DNA of 64,000 bases from Pampus argenteus (GCA_036937835.1 CM072863.1:10838001-10902000); one strand, 5' to 3'. Shown: positions 1-13,675, numbered from the stretch's first letter. The notes: generated by a model not told the origin, from the sequence alone. Numbers and translations are program-made.

Positions 1-137
1 TTCCCTTAAAATGAAAACAGAAGGGACAGTAAGAGTCAGACTTTGTCTAGACACTACAAGTTACTGGCATTTATCATTATTATTATATTACTGAGAATGT
101 AATTACTACAGAAAGAAAACAATAAACATTAATATAC

Positions 138-3100
138 CTTGCCGATTTCACGGCTCTTGGCTCTCAGCTTGTTGACCTGCGACTCAGCGATGTCGGCTCG
201 CTCCTGAGCCTCCTCCAGCTCATGCTGAACCTTCCTGTACCTGGACAGGTGAGTGTTGGCCTGCTCCTCCTGGAAAGAACAAGGTTGAAATACAGATCAT
301 ACAAGATATGAAAACATCACAGTCATTAAATAATGCTGTATTATTTTGGTGTTAACCACAGTTCGACAAAAGTGTTAATGGTCTAAAGCCGATTTGGCAC
401 GTGTCTAATATTTCACAAAAGGCACTCACAGCTTCCTCAGACTGCCTCTTGTAGGCCTTCACTTTCAGCTGAAGTTTGTCCACCAGATCCTGAAGTCTTG
501 CAATGTTCTTCTTGTCTTCCTCAGTCTAGAGGCAGCACACAGTATGCATATATGTAGTCTGTGTGATACTAAAACTACAAGCAGTATAATCACCCTTTCT
601 TGTTTTATGAATATCCTCAAAACCACTCAGGAACATTCAGGATGTATACGTAGATCTTCCACAGCTGAAGACTGATAAGTAAATGTAAAACCAAACATGC
701 TGCATATACAGTACTGTAGAGGTGAACAACAGCAGAGAAATGTGCAAATTTTGACTTTTACCATTTGCAGAATGTCTTGAGGGGATCATGCAGTGCTGGA
801 AAAAAACACTGTAATATCTGTCAATCAAGCTGCCTGAGTGTACATGCAAGAGTTCCTCCTTTTTCCAATTTTTCACAGTGAAAATGTGTTAAACATCTTA
901 ATAATGTCACACATGTAGCATGCTAATAATAAGCACACAACTGTGCATATGTAACGGTAGAATGTTTATTCTTAGCTTTGGTGTACTGTATATCATTCCA
1001 GTATGTTGGAGGTTGTCAAACATACTGTATGATGGTGATTTATGCCCTCTAGGGGTATAAAACACATTCTGCACCCAGACACTCTCAAAAAATAGTGTAA
1101 TAATCCAGGCGCACAGTATAGCATTAATGTTTCAGTTCTCACTACCTGATAAGTCAGTTCCTTCACCCTGCGTTCATATTTGCGAACACCTTTGACAGCT
1201 TCAGCACCACGTCTCTGCTCGGCGTCAACTTCAGATTCCAGCTCTCGAACCTTAACAATAAGTAGTCCAGATTTTATAAATGAACATGCTTTAACAGGGC
1301 AGTAATATGATGAAACTTTGTTTAGAGTTTGTTTAAAAAGGCACAACAACTTCTTTAATGTCAACCATGTTTTCATTTCATATCCAAAGTGTAAGAATAC
1401 AGAAGAAAAACAAAACTAGTGAACCTACTCTAGCCTCCAGTTTCTGGAGCTGCTTCTTGCCACCTTTCATAGCCAGATTCTCAGCTTCATCCAGACGGTG
1501 CTGCAGGTCCTTCACTGTCACCTCCAGGTTCTTCTTCATCCTCTCCAAATGAGCGCTGGTGTCCTGCTCCTTCTTCAGCTCTTCTGCCATCATGGCAGCC
1601 TGTCATTTTAAGGCCAATAAGCAGATTTATTTAGTTGCTGCCTGAGACCTTAATAAATTGTGTAAGACTTTTTAATTAGGAAACTGACATTTTGGAAAAA
1701 GTGTATGTCAGGCTGATAGAGTATCCTTGTTTTAAAACTTTGTTAAAAACTCTGGCCTGGCATGGGCACTTGACCTTAGTAAATAGAAACCAGCTGACAA
1801 GGATTGTTAAGACAGCAAGAAAGACAGCAGGCTGCCAACAAAAGCCATTAAGATGACCTTTTCTGCACAGCTGTACACAAGAAAGCCCTGTCAATCATCA
1901 ATACCAGAACACATCCCCTAAGCCTTGAGTTTGTGTTGCTCCCCTCAGGGTGACGCTACAGATCACCCCGGCAAAGAAAAAGATCAACAAGGGTTCTTTT
2001 ATCCAAAATGTGATTAATATGGTCAACAAACTACAGTAAACTTAAATATGGGGGTATAGGCTGTACACTGTGGGTATGAATGCACTGATGTTGTACAGAT
2101 CTTTGTTTTCGAGATGTTTCCCCTGTTTCACAAAACTGTATGGATATTTGACCATCCAAAAATGTGTCAGGTGATTAATTTAATTCTGCTATTTTTTCTC
2201 CAAAACCAGCGTGCTACTGGCTGCTCTGTATGGGAATGATTCTGAACTTGGGTTGGTAATCTCTTGGACCCATGAGTAGCTGGTTGAAGGTTGAACTGTA
2301 TGTGGTTGCATATGCCAAAGTATAATGTCACACAGAGGACAGAGAACAGTGCTCACATCAGTGATGGCCTTCTTGGCCTTTTCTTCAGCATTTCTTGCTT
2401 CTTGGACAGCATCTTCCACTTCACCTTGGACTTGGACCAGGTCAGCCTCCAACTTCCTTTTAGTGTTTATAAGATTTGTATTCTAAACGCAAAGACAAAA
2501 TTATGCGTCTTTTACATTTACGAGTATCTTGTATAACTGCTATCGTAAAATATTACAGTATTTATTGTACCTGAGAGTGCAGCAGCCCCACACGCTCACT
2601 GGCATCAACCAGCTCCTGTTCAGCCACTTTGCGGCCTCTCTCTGTCTGCTCCAGTGCAGCTCTCAGCTCCTCGATCTCAGCCAGCATCAGGTTGTTTCTG
2701 CGCTCCACCATGGCAACCTGCTCCTTCATGTCTGCCTCACCTCTCAGAGCTTCATCAAGGTGCAGCTGAGCATCCTGAATTCAAGATAAATCCTCTATTT
2801 AGCAATTAACGGCATATACAATAGCTATGTTTTAATACATATTTAAGTGTTTTTCTAACCTTAAGTTGTCCCTGGACATTTCTCAGCTGTTTCTGGGCTT
2901 CAGCAGCCTGGCGGTTGGCATGACACAGCTGAATCTCCATCTCATTGAGGTCTCCCTCCATCTTCTTCTTGATTCTCAGGGCATCATTCCTGCTCCTGAT
3001 CTCAGTGTCCAAAGTGCTCTGCATGGTTTCAATCACTCTCTGACTGTTCCTCTTGACCTGCTCAATCTCTTCATCCTTCTCTGAGATTTTCCTGTCAATT

Positions 3101-6100
3101 TCATTTTTCACTTGGGTGAGCTCCAGCTGAGTACGGAGTATCTTTGATTCTTCGTGTTCCAGCGTAGCCTGCAAAATGAAAAGACAAGAAGAAGTATTAC
3201 AAATTGAAGCATTCATGAATGTATACTCCAGCTCCTCATCTGTGTTCTTCTTTATAATGCATCATTCTGAATACTGTACCTCTGCCTCCTCTAGAGCTGT
3301 TTGGATTTCAGATTTCTCACTCTCTGCTATCTTTTTCCCTTTTTCCAGCTCATGAATCGTCTTTCCTGATTCCCCAATATGTTCAGTCAAATCTGCAATT
3401 TCCTCTGTTGAGAAAAAGACATTTTTACACCATTACATTAATTCTTCGTCAACACAGTAGTTAAGTGTTATAATTAATTATTTATAATTATTGTGATTAT
3501 CATCAAATGGTATAGGTTTGTTGAGTAAGAACCGACCAGTCACAGAAGCCCAAACTTCTATATTTATTCAATATTTATGTATAAAAAAAAACTATTTAGC
3601 TTACATAAATGTCCCATATGCTGCTGGGTTTTGCTTTTCTGCAATCTTGTATGTGTATATTTTTGGCAAAGAATGTTTTTTTTGGAGTTGTATATTACTA
3701 GTTAATGAGGTTTATTGATATTTAAAGTAGATATTTTTTTTAGAAAAAAAAAGAAGACAATCACAAATGAGATTTGCTGTCTTACGTTGCAGGTTCTTGT
3801 TCTCCCTCTTCAAAGTCTCCAGGTGGTCCAGAGCTTCTTCAAATGAGTTTTTCATTTTGAAAATCTCAGTGCTTAAACCACGAGCCTCCTTCAGAGCTCC
3901 CTCCAACTCTGCCTGACTCTCCTCATATTTCTGCTTCCACTCAGCAAGAACCTGAACATGTTAACAAACAAATGAGTATCTTCTGTTACCACACGTAGAC
4001 AAGTTTATACAAAAATATCTAACCTTATCAAAGTTCCTTTGCTTCTTGTCGAGGTTAGCAGCCAGAGCATTAGCTCTCTCCACATCGATCATCAGGTCTT
4101 CCACTTCACCCAGCAATCTCTGTTTTGTCTTTTCCAGAGAGGCGCACTTTGCATTCACGGCCTCAATGGATTCCTCTGCATCCTGAAGACGCTGGGCAAG
4201 CTTTTTCCTGTTAAGATTGTTTCATTTACAAACTTTATGATCATTTAAACTCATTACTAATGTGCAGAAGAAGCTATAATTGTAATAACTTACTTAGCCT
4301 CCTCAAGCTCCTCAGTGCGCTGAATGGCATCGGTCTCATATTTGGTTCTCCATTGAGCCACCTCACTGTTGGCTTTGGACATTGCACGCTGAAGCTCAGC
4401 CTTGGCTTCCTGCTCCTCCTCATACTGCTCTCTGAGCAGGTCACAGTCATGACGAGCTGATTGAACAGCATGAGCCAGGGCGTTCTTGGCCTGATTATCG
4501 CATAACACAAAATGTGGCACTTTACTACTAATAAATACATTACCCCATTAGTGGCTATATTTAACAAGACATAAAGTGCATAAAGTGGTACCTTAACTTC
4601 TTCCTCAAGGTGCCTTTTGAGCTCGTCAATCTGATGAATATGAGCCTGCTTGCCCCTTGTCAGCTGTGAAACAAGAGACTCCTTTTCCTCCAACTGACGA
4701 CCAAATTCCCCTGATTGGAATAAAGATAAATAATTTATTTAATATCTTAGGTAAGTGGTCTGTGCTACGTTATACAGTCATGTTTTTCTAAATCATCTAT
4801 TATTTTTATTGGTTTTAATCCCAGATGTTACACTCACCATTTTCAGTCGTCAGTCTTGCTCTTTGAACATTCATTTCATTTAACTGACGCATATGTTCAT
4901 CATTCTTGGACTTCAGTTCACTTAGTTGATCCTCAAGGGAACGGCACATTTTCTCCAGGTTACCCTACAAACAAAAGTCAGTAAGATATATATTATACTA
5001 TATTATATATACTATAATGCTTCTGTAGAAAATACAACATGGATTGGGGTACTGTATAATTATTTAATCAAAAGAAACATTTGTAAATTTTACTTTTGAT
5101 TTGGCAATGGACTCCATATTGCTGACGAGGTCATCAATCTCCATCTTGTATTCACTTTTCTCTTTCTCCAGTTTCTGTTTGACCCGCTGAAGGTTATCAA
5201 TCTGCTCCCCCAGTTCTGCCACACTGTCTGCCTGCTTCTTGCGGAGAGCTGCAGCGGTGGTCTCATGCTGCAGGGTGGACTCTTCGAGATCACGACGCAG
5301 CTTCTGGAACTCGGCCTCGCGCTTTTTGCTCATTTCAATCTGAACAGATGTTGCTCCACCAGCTTCTTCGAGTCTCTCACTGATCTCCTCAAGTTCCCTG
5401 GAGAGATCAGACCTCTGTTTCTCCACCTTGGCCCGAGCTGCCCGCTCAGCCTCAATCTCTTCCTCCAGCTCCTCAATACGAGCCTGTGAACCAAAAAAAG
5501 TACAGTCATGTTTCAATGTAATGTACTGTCTAATTATAAATGCTGAATACTTTCCCCTCAAACTAAATTAGAACAATACTGATTAAATTAACTTCATTTT
5601 TCTTTTTACTAATCCTTAGTGTTAGTAGTTAATAGTTTAATTATACAGTTGTAAATAAACCAAGATGTCCACAGTTATATATACTATATACTTTTGATTG
5701 AGGCAAAATCACAAACAATTGACTCTCTCCATAAACCACAGACACCATTTACATATTACCTGATGTTCTTTGATTTTCTTATGAAGCTGAACCCCAAGAA
5801 CTTGTTCATCTTCTATCTTGCTAAGAAGCTGGCTCATCTCAAAGTCCCTCCTTGAATCCCAAATATAAATCTTATTAGAAGTACACTGTCATTGTGGGAA
5901 TTGTGGAAGTCATAAATTAAGTTCCCATTCTTACTTACTTCTTGATTTTCTCCTCAGACTGCTGCTTGTCATTCTCCAGATCCATTATGGATTCATGGGC
6001 CAGTTTCAGATCTCCTTCGAGCCTCCTTTTAGCTCGCTCAAGATCCATACGAAGCTTCTTTTCTTGCTCCAGGGAACCTTCAAGCTGTTTTAGTCAAGAT

Positions 6101-9100
6101 TAGGCATTATTTTTTGCTTTTAAAGTTTCAAGGGGAGTGAAATTGTAGTGTGTCATTATTACATACATCATCCACTTGCTGCTCCAGCTTGGCGTTGGCC
6201 TTCGTCAGAGTGTTGACTTTGTCCTCCTCTGCCTGAAGATCATCAAGGGTCTGCTGATGGGCCTCTTGGAGAGCTTTCTTCTCTTTGGTCAACTTGGCAA
6301 TGGTCTCATCTTGAGAAGCCATCTCCTCGACCAGGTTTTTAACCTATATTGGCAATATTGTGAAAATAAATCAAGAGTTTTGTTTTTTTCCTCTGAAGAG
6401 TGGACTCTAAGGTCTTATGAATAATATACCAACCTTGTTCTCAGTGGCATGTTTCTCTTTTTCCACTTTGGCCAGGGTAAGCTCTAAGTCATCAATGTCT
6501 TTCTTCAACTCAGAGCACTCATCCTCCAGCTTCCGCTTCTTTGCGGTCAGCTCAGCATTTATTTCCTCCTCATCCTCCAGTCTCTCAGCCGTCTCTTTGG
6601 ATTTGGCCTCAAGCTGGATTTTTGCTTTAATGAGCCCCTCACACCTCTCCTCTGCATCAGCAAGGTTTTCACCCTCCTACATTTGCAATGACATGCAATA
6701 AAAATATTATTTAGTTAATTGTAACAGAAAAAGCAACTTCCACTTTATATTAAGATAGATAGATAGATACTTTATTAATCCCAAAAACTGGGAAATTAGA
6801 CAGACGTACAGACTGAATTTGTAGCTGCAAGTCATTCTTCTCCTGCAGGAGAGTAACCATCTTCTCCTCCAAATCTTTCTTCTTAGCCAGAGCCTTTGTT
6901 AGATCCTCTTTGGTTTTTTCAAAGTCCTCTTTCATTTGGGCCATCTCTTTCTCTCTCTCTGCACTCTTGAGCATAGGCTTTATTCTGAAATACAGCTTCA
7001 TCCATGGCCACGTTTTGACATTCATGAATGAGCGGATGTTGTACTGGATTGAATAAATGGCTTCCCTGGTGATACAAAACACAAAAAAAGAGTAGTTTAA
7101 AAGAATATTACACATGCACATTTATTTAAGAAACAAGGATGATTGCGTGAAACAATTTCACATTGCTATAATATCAGGTGTTTTAGCAGCTACAAAGAGA
7201 AAATTATTTGACAAGCTTGAAAATATAGCATTGTGGAAACATATTAGCTGTTTTTTCCTCTGCGGTCAAGTTTTCATAGAAGAACTCTTATGCCAGTGAA
7301 TATAGATCAGAATACACTGAACACATTGGCACACTCCACTTTCTTGTCCCTACATTAAAACACTCAAACTAGGCCAGGGAAATGAAGAGGAGGCAGCCCA
7401 CATGTGGCAGTCTCCCCAGGTGTCAAACAGATAATTAGGGAAGTACTTTCCCTTCAGTAGTCCACTGGGTGGCTTGCACTTGCCAGGGTACCTGTGGATA
7501 CTATGGTGTGTGAGATACAGCAAATGCAAATATTTAATAATATATTCTACATAAAGTTTTTCAACAAGCCTCTACACTCCAAGTGAAGATTAAAAAGTTA
7601 TGTGCAATAACTATGAAGACTTAGTAATTATGTCAAAATTATTTATATCACCCATCCAGATGCTCTGCGAAGCTAGAGGGGAAGAAGCTTGCATCTCCCT
7701 GGATCTCATTAGCATGTCAGACACTACTACTACAGTACCAACTGTACTGAACTGTATTAAACATTAACCTCGGGCAACCACTTTGAAGAAACTCTACATT
7801 TCACTCCATACTAGCTCAGGCACACAACAGTGAGTCAGTTGACCAGCAGTGGCTGAAATCACTACAGTAGAAAAACAACATCCATCCATTCAATTCAACG
7901 TCATTTGATCTTGTTACATTACCTAATGAAAATTAATTGAACTTTGATGTTATGTAAGATTATAAATACACTGAGGCACACTGATAAGATGTAATGTCAG
8001 CTGAAGATTAACACAAACCTGCACTGAAACTTCTATAGCCTTTCAATTACAGTAGGAGAAACTATTCAAACTGTATGAGATAGTCTTATGAGAACCATGT
8101 GACTGGACAAAATTATTTGCCTGTTAATAAAACAGGTAATGTCGAATCTTTGTTTTGTCTGTATTCGCTGAAAGTACCACAATATGTTTGTAGTTTACAA
8201 AATAGTAAAGCTACCTTCGCGCCATCATCTTGACAAATTCTCGTCTCATGACGTAACCTCTGCAGAGAGCTTGAGTCATGGTCACCAGTTCAACCAGTTT
8301 CTCATCTCTCATCTCCTCAAGTGTACCCAGCAGTCCAGCCTTGAAGAACACCTGTTGATAGATGTTATAACATTGAATTAATCTAAACATTTTTCAGTTT
8401 CAAGCCACAAGGAGATTTCATTATTTCATGATTATACTTAAGTCTGTTCATTTACTTTGGTATGGCCAAATTTGTACTGTGATTTGTCCACATCTATGGA
8501 TGCCAAGAGTTTCTCTGAGGCCTTCTTGTTGTCAATGAACTGTCCCTCTGGGATGACACTGGCGTTCAATACTTTGTATCTGAAAGACATTACTTGAATC
8601 AGATCAGTATAAAACAAAGTAATTATGCTCATATATATATGAACTACAGGAATAGCTACCTCTGCTTGAAGTCACCATAAAGGATTCTGCTGGGAAAACC
8701 TTTCCTGCAGATCCTGATACCTTCCAGCACACCGTTACACCTCAGCTGGTGGATGACCAGGAAGTTCTCCATCAGACCTTAAACATTAGAAGGACACTCA
8801 GTGACATAGATATGAAGTTTACCACATAGTTCAGTAGTACTCTAGCAAGAAGGTGTGTGAATGATCCTGGTTTAATGTGTCATCTAAAGACATTGATCTG
8901 CTTTATGACAGCAACTGTGGGGCAGACAGGCATGTACAGCACTAGTGAAACGTTTGAACACACGTTCTCATTCAAGTAAATAGGAAGGTGTGTCCAAACA
9001 CACAATGTACATGAATGAATGAACAGGTAGACGAGTAAGATATGGATATGGATAGATATATAAAATAACATTATAAATCTCCATTATGTGCTTTTTGTGA

Positions 9101-12100
9101 GGAAAATGAAACTTTTCATGTTCACTCTGCACTTCTTTTGACCTACCTGGTGTTTTTGATTCATTGGGAATTAAACAGCGCACAAAGTGTGGGTGAGTGC
9201 TCCTCAGGTTGGTCATCAACTTGCCCAAGTTTTCCTGTTGATGGATAAAAGATTTGTAATTTCTCCAAAAAATTTTGACACTGACAGTACAATCAGATTA
9301 AAGCCATACATATAAAATACCAGTCAGAAGTTTGGACACACTCGTGTAAATAGGAAAGTGTCTCACACTGTTGGTCCCTACTGTATTTCTAAATGACCAT
9401 AAAAAGGTATTTGTTAAAATAAAACTCACCCTGAAGAGAGCCGACACAGTCTGAAAGGAACCACCCTTCTTCTTACCACCTTTCTTTCCACCTTTAGCAT
9501 CTGTAAATGCATTTACAGTCATTTGTATTTTGTGACCTCAGTTTCAATTTGCTAAATTAATTATTTCCAAGTATGACGGACTTAATGCTGCTAATTATAT
9601 ATTTATTTCAAAGTTTTATCTTAAGTAGTTCAATACTGGCAATGACTGGAAATGTTGTTGTTCTTCTTGTTGTAAGTACATGTTAACATGTAATGTATGC
9701 ATCATTTTTTTAAAACCAGGTGTTGTTTGACTGATATTATCATGATACAGTTAATCTATATAACAGATATATGAGATGTAAACAGCAAGACCATCACCAA
9801 CACCAGAAACACCCTTACCATCCCCTGAGGCATGTGATGCATAAAGGTGAGCCAGCAGTTTGACCGAGGACTTCTGATAGAGCTGAACAACTGAGTCGTT
9901 CAGGGGGTCCTTGTTCTTGTCCAGCCAGCCGTTGACGTTGTAATCAACAGTGCCAGCATAGTGAACTAGGGAGAAATGGGCCTCAGCTTTGCCTTTGGCA
10001 GCTTTTGGTTTCTGGAAGGGGGCACTTTTACCAAGATGCTGGTCATACAGCTTGTTCTTGAAGGTGATATCTGAAGCTTTGGGGAACATGCACTCCTCTT
10101 CAAGGATGGAGAAGATGCCCATTGGCTACGATAACACAAAAAGAAATTATGTGTTGTCTATAGTAGATAATTATAATTTTTTCACTATAAAAAAAATCTT
10201 TCCTGTAGTACCTTCTCAATAAGCTCAATGCAGGCAGCCAAGTCCATGCCAAAGTCAATGAACTCCCACTCAATCCCCTCTTTCTTGTACTCTTCTTGCT
10301 CCAGGACAAACATGTGGTGGTTGAAAAACTGTTGCAGTTTTTCATTGGTGAAGTTGATGCACAGCTGCTCCAAGCTGTTGAACTTGGGGTGAGAGAGAAG
10401 ATGCAATGCTAGTCCTTTATTGTGCTTGTTCACACTGCATAAACAAGAGCTACTGTATGTAGAACTACATCAAAAAGTACTTACATCAAAAATTTCAAAC
10501 CCAGCAATATCCAGGACACCGATGAAAAAGTTTCTGGGCTGCTTAGTATCCAGCATCTCGTTGATTCTGACAACCATCCACAAGAACATTTTCTCATATA
10601 CAGACTTGCAGAGAGCCATGACAGCATTATGCACCTAGATGGAAAGATTGAAAGTTAAGTCGAAATCTGGTTATACAGGATTAGTGGGATTTTTATATTG
10701 AAATATGAATTGTTTTCATAAGCCAATATCTTTATATGAATTACCTGTGGCACAGTTTGACCTTTGACCACCATTTCATTGCCAACCTTGACTCTTGGGT
10801 AACATAAAGCCTTGAGCATATCAGCAGAGTTAAGGCCCATGAGGTAGGCGATTTTATCAGCCACTGATGAAAACAGAAACCATTAAAGACTACCCATGAC
10901 ACAAAATATTCCAAATGTGACTCGTGGTAATTTGAATCTGCAGTATTGTCTATCAGATTTATGGATCCCCTTGCAACACTCTAGACACCCAACCTTTTAC
11001 AATGCAATTGTGAGAGCACAACTGAATACAGAAACTCTAATGTTTAATGGACGTCATAAAAAAATCCATTACAGTATGTTAGCAATGGTAAATTGGTTGG
11101 TTTCTGTATGGAAATGAGAAATTTTACTCGAGCACTTACCCTCAGTGCCATCAGGCTCAGCCTGCTCTTCACGCTGTTTCTGCTTGAACTTCATGTTTCC
11201 ATGATGCATCACAGCTCCAGTCAGCTTGTAAATGCCTACCTTCTCCTCTGAAGTAAAGCCCAGAATATCAATGGCAGTCTGCAGAACAAAAACACAACTG
11301 CTATAATATATTTATCTATATCTATATAATATATATATAAAATATTTTTGTCCCTCAAAAGAGAGCTTTCATTACATGCAAAGGTTTATAATGAGGGTTC
11401 ACTGTTATCAGTGGCTTTGAAGGAAAAAAACTTTAACTTTTAGATTTTGCCATACACATCAACTCACATCAGTGGCAATGAACTCCTCAACGTCATTGAT
11501 GCTCTTGACAACAATTTCGCCCTGACTGATCATTGGATAGTCATAAGGGTTGGTGGTGATGAGGAGAGCCTCTGAAAAATATTTACCGCACTTCAGTATA
11601 CTGACTGTAAGACTGTATTTATAGTACAAAAATGTAAATAATATGTACGTCAAATGATATATGGTTAAACTGCTCACCGATCAGCTCGGGTTTGTGGCCT
11701 GTTGTGAGCTGATAGAAGATGTGGTAACTTCTCTCAGCAGACAGCTGGAACGTCACTCGAGACTTCTCCAGCAGATCTGTAAAACAAAACAATAAGAGGG
11801 TCTACAGTTTGTCCTTGCATCAAACCTTTTGGATGCTGAATGGCTGGAAGCTTACATGTTTCAATGTCAGCTGAAGCCAACTTTCCAGTTGATCCAAAGT
11901 GGATTCTGATGAACTTGCCCTAAAGAGGAATGTTGTTGTCAGTGTGGGCATATTTGTAACTTACTAGACATGTGCTGTGGTGTTTACTCTATATCTTTAC
12001 ATTCTTTTCTACCGCAAACCATGTAATGTTTCAAGCCTTTCTTTCCAACAAATGATTACTATGAGTATGAATGAGTACTTTATTCGGTTTTGTGAAAACA

Positions 12101-13538
12101 AATAAAGACTTTTAGGGGTAGAGGACTACTAGATCGTCTTATAAAAGACACTATTTTAAAGTGAAGCAAAACTTACAAAACGGGAAGAGTTGTCATTCCT
12201 CACAGTTTTGGCATTACCATAGGCCTCCAGCAGTGGGTTGGCTGCGATGATTTGATCCTCCAACGACCCCTTAAAATGACATTAAGTAACGTGTTTGTTT
12301 TTTGTTTAAATTTTTCACCGATATCGTACATATGTACCATGTGTTACATATTACCTGCATTTTTCCAGTCTCAGCTTTCTTTCCTCCAGCCACTGCGATT
12401 GTCGCAAAGTACTGGATGACACGTTTGGTGTTGACAGTCTTTCCTGCACCGGATTCTCCGCTAGAATGTAGACAGTTTTACATGACACATGAATTAGTGT
12501 AACTTATAATATTGACCATATATAATATGGTCAATCCAAGTTAATTCTCTTTACAACTGACTTACGTAATCAGGATTGACTGATTCTCCCGATCTGTTGA
12601 GAGAATGTAATATGAATACATGTATTATTTCATTCATTATACATAAAGAGTATTTGTAGTATTGTAGTCAATGTGTTACTAAATGCCTGTGAGCACAAAC
12701 TGCTGTGAAAGATAATTTTTAAACTTCTGGCTGAACGGTAAACCGTAGACTGTTGCTTACAATAGGATTGATACCTTTGAGCATGAACTGATAGGCGTTA
12801 TCAGAGATGGAGAAGATGTGGGGTGGAGCCTCAATCCTCTTTTTGCCTCTGTATCCTGCTACAACCACTGAGTCATACACTGGGAGCCACTTGTAGGGGT
12901 TCACAGTGACGCAGAACAACCCAGAGTAGGTCTGTCAAGGCATAGAGGAGCGTTACTCACACACATCTTCCCTGGAGTGCTCATACGTTTTAGCTATAGA
13001 TGTGTTGATCAGGTCAAACTCACATAGATCATCCATGCTGCATAACGCTCTTTGAGGTTATACAGCACAGTGGGCTCACTGAGGTGGGTCATCATGGCCA
13101 TGTCCTCAATCTTATCATACTTTGGAGGGTTCATGGGGAAGATTTCATCTTCTTTTACAGTAATAGACTGACAATTAGATAAAAGAGGAACAAAAAATAA
13201 GTTTAGTCACTGTCTAGCAATGAGTTTTGTCTTTTTTAAAATCTTCTTTTTGCTGGTATAATGTCATTGCAGTTCAAATTGTAGATCAGAAATATGTGTT
13301 TTTTTTATTTTAATTTCAGTGTCTTCATATTCACCTTTCTATTGAGAGTTTCCACGGTGGCTTTGCCGCCCTCTTTCTTCACAAGTTTCCCCTTGAGGTA
13401 CATCTCGTTGGGTTCAGTCACAAAGAAAGCTGTTTTAGCATCAAAAGGAGTGTTTTGAGCTTCAAGTCTTTCTCGTTCTGGCTTCCGGAGGTAAATGGCC
13501 GCCGGGCCAAAACACTCCATTTCTGGGTCCCCACTCAT
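138..13538 (-). CDS. Sarcomeric (fast-type) myosin heavy chain, MYH-A, 3' end missing
   Basis: This gene encodes the heavy chain of muscle myosin II, the actin-activated ATPase of the thick filament. Thirty-eight coding exons (E3-E40) are in the window and give 1,929 codons; only the last exon (about six codons in the paralogue) lies beyond the left edge. The start is the ATG at 13,538 ([11 protein letters not shown]). Visible motifs are P-loop GESGAGKT (E6/E7), switch I NDNSSRFGK, switch [10 protein letters not shown], the SH1/SH2 helix region with [15 protein letters not shown], and a heptad-repeat rod. Every exon has the same length as its counterpart in MYH-B, and all junctions keep frame, so the gene looks functional. 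Compared with MYH-B, loop 1 reads GGKKAETGK and loop 2 is richer in lysine. The protein N-terminus and loops look skeletal fast-type rather than slow/cardiac; the exact isoform name cannot be settled here. Confidence 0.96.
526..1145. other. MYH-A intron 38, nothing recognisable
   Basis: This is about 620 bp of AT-rich intron between E38 and E39. Short open frames in it are chance readings. No repeat, RNA gene or exon was recognised. Confidence 0.5.
1600..2356. other. MYH-A intron 36, about 760 bp
   Basis: The intron between rod exons E36 and E37 holds sequence with no counterpart in MYH-B, whose intron 36 instead carries a hAT-like element. Part of it (about 1740-1990) is less AT-rich than its surroundings. 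No gene or recognisable repeat could be supported. Confidence 0.4.
6753..6804. repeat. (GATA)n tract plus LINE/SINE-like tail in MYH-A intron 22
   Basis: A short GATA microsatellite (6754-6770) runs straight into ACTTTATTAATCCC, then an inverted echo of that end (CTGGGAAATTA). This arrangement is common at the 3' tails of fish retroposons. The matching intron of MYH-B (26308-26403) aligns on both sides but lacks the block, so it is an insertion in MYH-A. Family assignment is from memory only. Confidence 0.55.
7066..8214. other. MYH-A intron 21, large (about 1.15 kb)
   Basis: This intron separates the IQ exon (E21) from the head-rod junction exon (E22). It is about ten times longer than its MYH-B counterpart (25912-26051). 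It contains a less AT-rich stretch at roughly 7370-7500 that could be a transposon fragment or an intronic regulatory element. I see no exon or open reading frame worth calling. Confidence 0.5.
8952..8999. repeat. Short palindromic element in MYH-A intron 18, copy 1
   Basis: The ends GTTTGAACACACGTTC and GAAGGTGTGTCCAAAC are inverted repeats of each other (14 of 16 positions) around an 11-16 bp core containing GTAAATAGGAA. The TTTGGACACAC end is typical of small DNA-transposon derivatives that are common in fish. A related copy sits on the other side of E18. Confidence 0.6.
9328..9372. repeat. Short palindromic element in MYH-A intron 17, copy 2
   Basis: This copy begins AGTTTGGACACAC, contains the same GTAAATAGGAA core as the 8952 copy, and ends in a degraded inverted arm (AGTGTCTCACAC). 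It is preceded by CCAGTCAGA, which is also typical of this repeat class. Together the two copies flank exon E18. Confidence 0.5.
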
Positions 13539-13675
13539 GGTATGTCTCTGAGTTAAAATATAAAAATTTGTATTTGAGAGATAGTTTAAACTTAGACTCA
13601 ATAAATAAAATACAGATGAATGGCTTATTAATACATCTTTCTTTTGATTTCGCCAGTTATTTGAATGCCGTTTAC

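Larger units (their letters stand above)
138..6676 (-). other. MYH-A exon map: rod exons E23-E40
   Basis: Exons in transcript order: E23 6434-6676, E24 6167-6343, E25 5939-6084, E26 5760-5850, E27 5094-5483, E28 4838-4964, E29 4592-4710, E30 4294-4490, E31 4024-4207, E32 3786-3951, E33 3280-3404, E34 2860-3168, E35 2571-2774, E36 2357-2482, E37 1429-1599, E38 1146-1250, E39 430-525, E40 138-269. Together they encode the uninterrupted coiled-coil tail that assembles thick filaments. E40 ends in frame at a donor (138|137). Nothing between 1 and 137 reads as the short terminal exon, so it must lie outside the window. Confidence 0.93.
6810..13547 (-). other. MYH-A exon map: start, motor and neck exons E3-E22
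   Basis: Exons in transcript order: E3 13335-13547 (ATG at 13538), E4 13024-13167, E5 12775-12931, E6 12566-12593, E7 12355-12460, E8 12177-12269, E9 11856-11919, E10 11678-11776, E11 11468-11571, E12 11140-11278, E13 10745-10863, E14 10485-10634, E15 10212-10382, E16 9819-10125, E17 9430-9500, E18 9147-9234, E19 8660-8777, E20 8456-8579, E21 8215-8351, E22 6810-7065. All are bounded by AG and GT on the minus strand. E16 and E17 join at loop 2. E21 carries the light-chain-binding IQ region and ends MMARR where MYH-B has MMERR. E22 holds the head-rod junction (WPWMKLYF, then KPML). Confidence 0.93.

Noticed and set aside
1..137. Search for the last MYH-A exon
   Set aside because: No acceptor followed by a TKEAEE-like end and stop on the minus strand; the exon lies outside the window.
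5265..5489. Open frames antisense to myosin rod exons (also in MYH-B)
   Set aside because: Coiled-coil codon use leaves long antisense frames; no independent evidence of genes.
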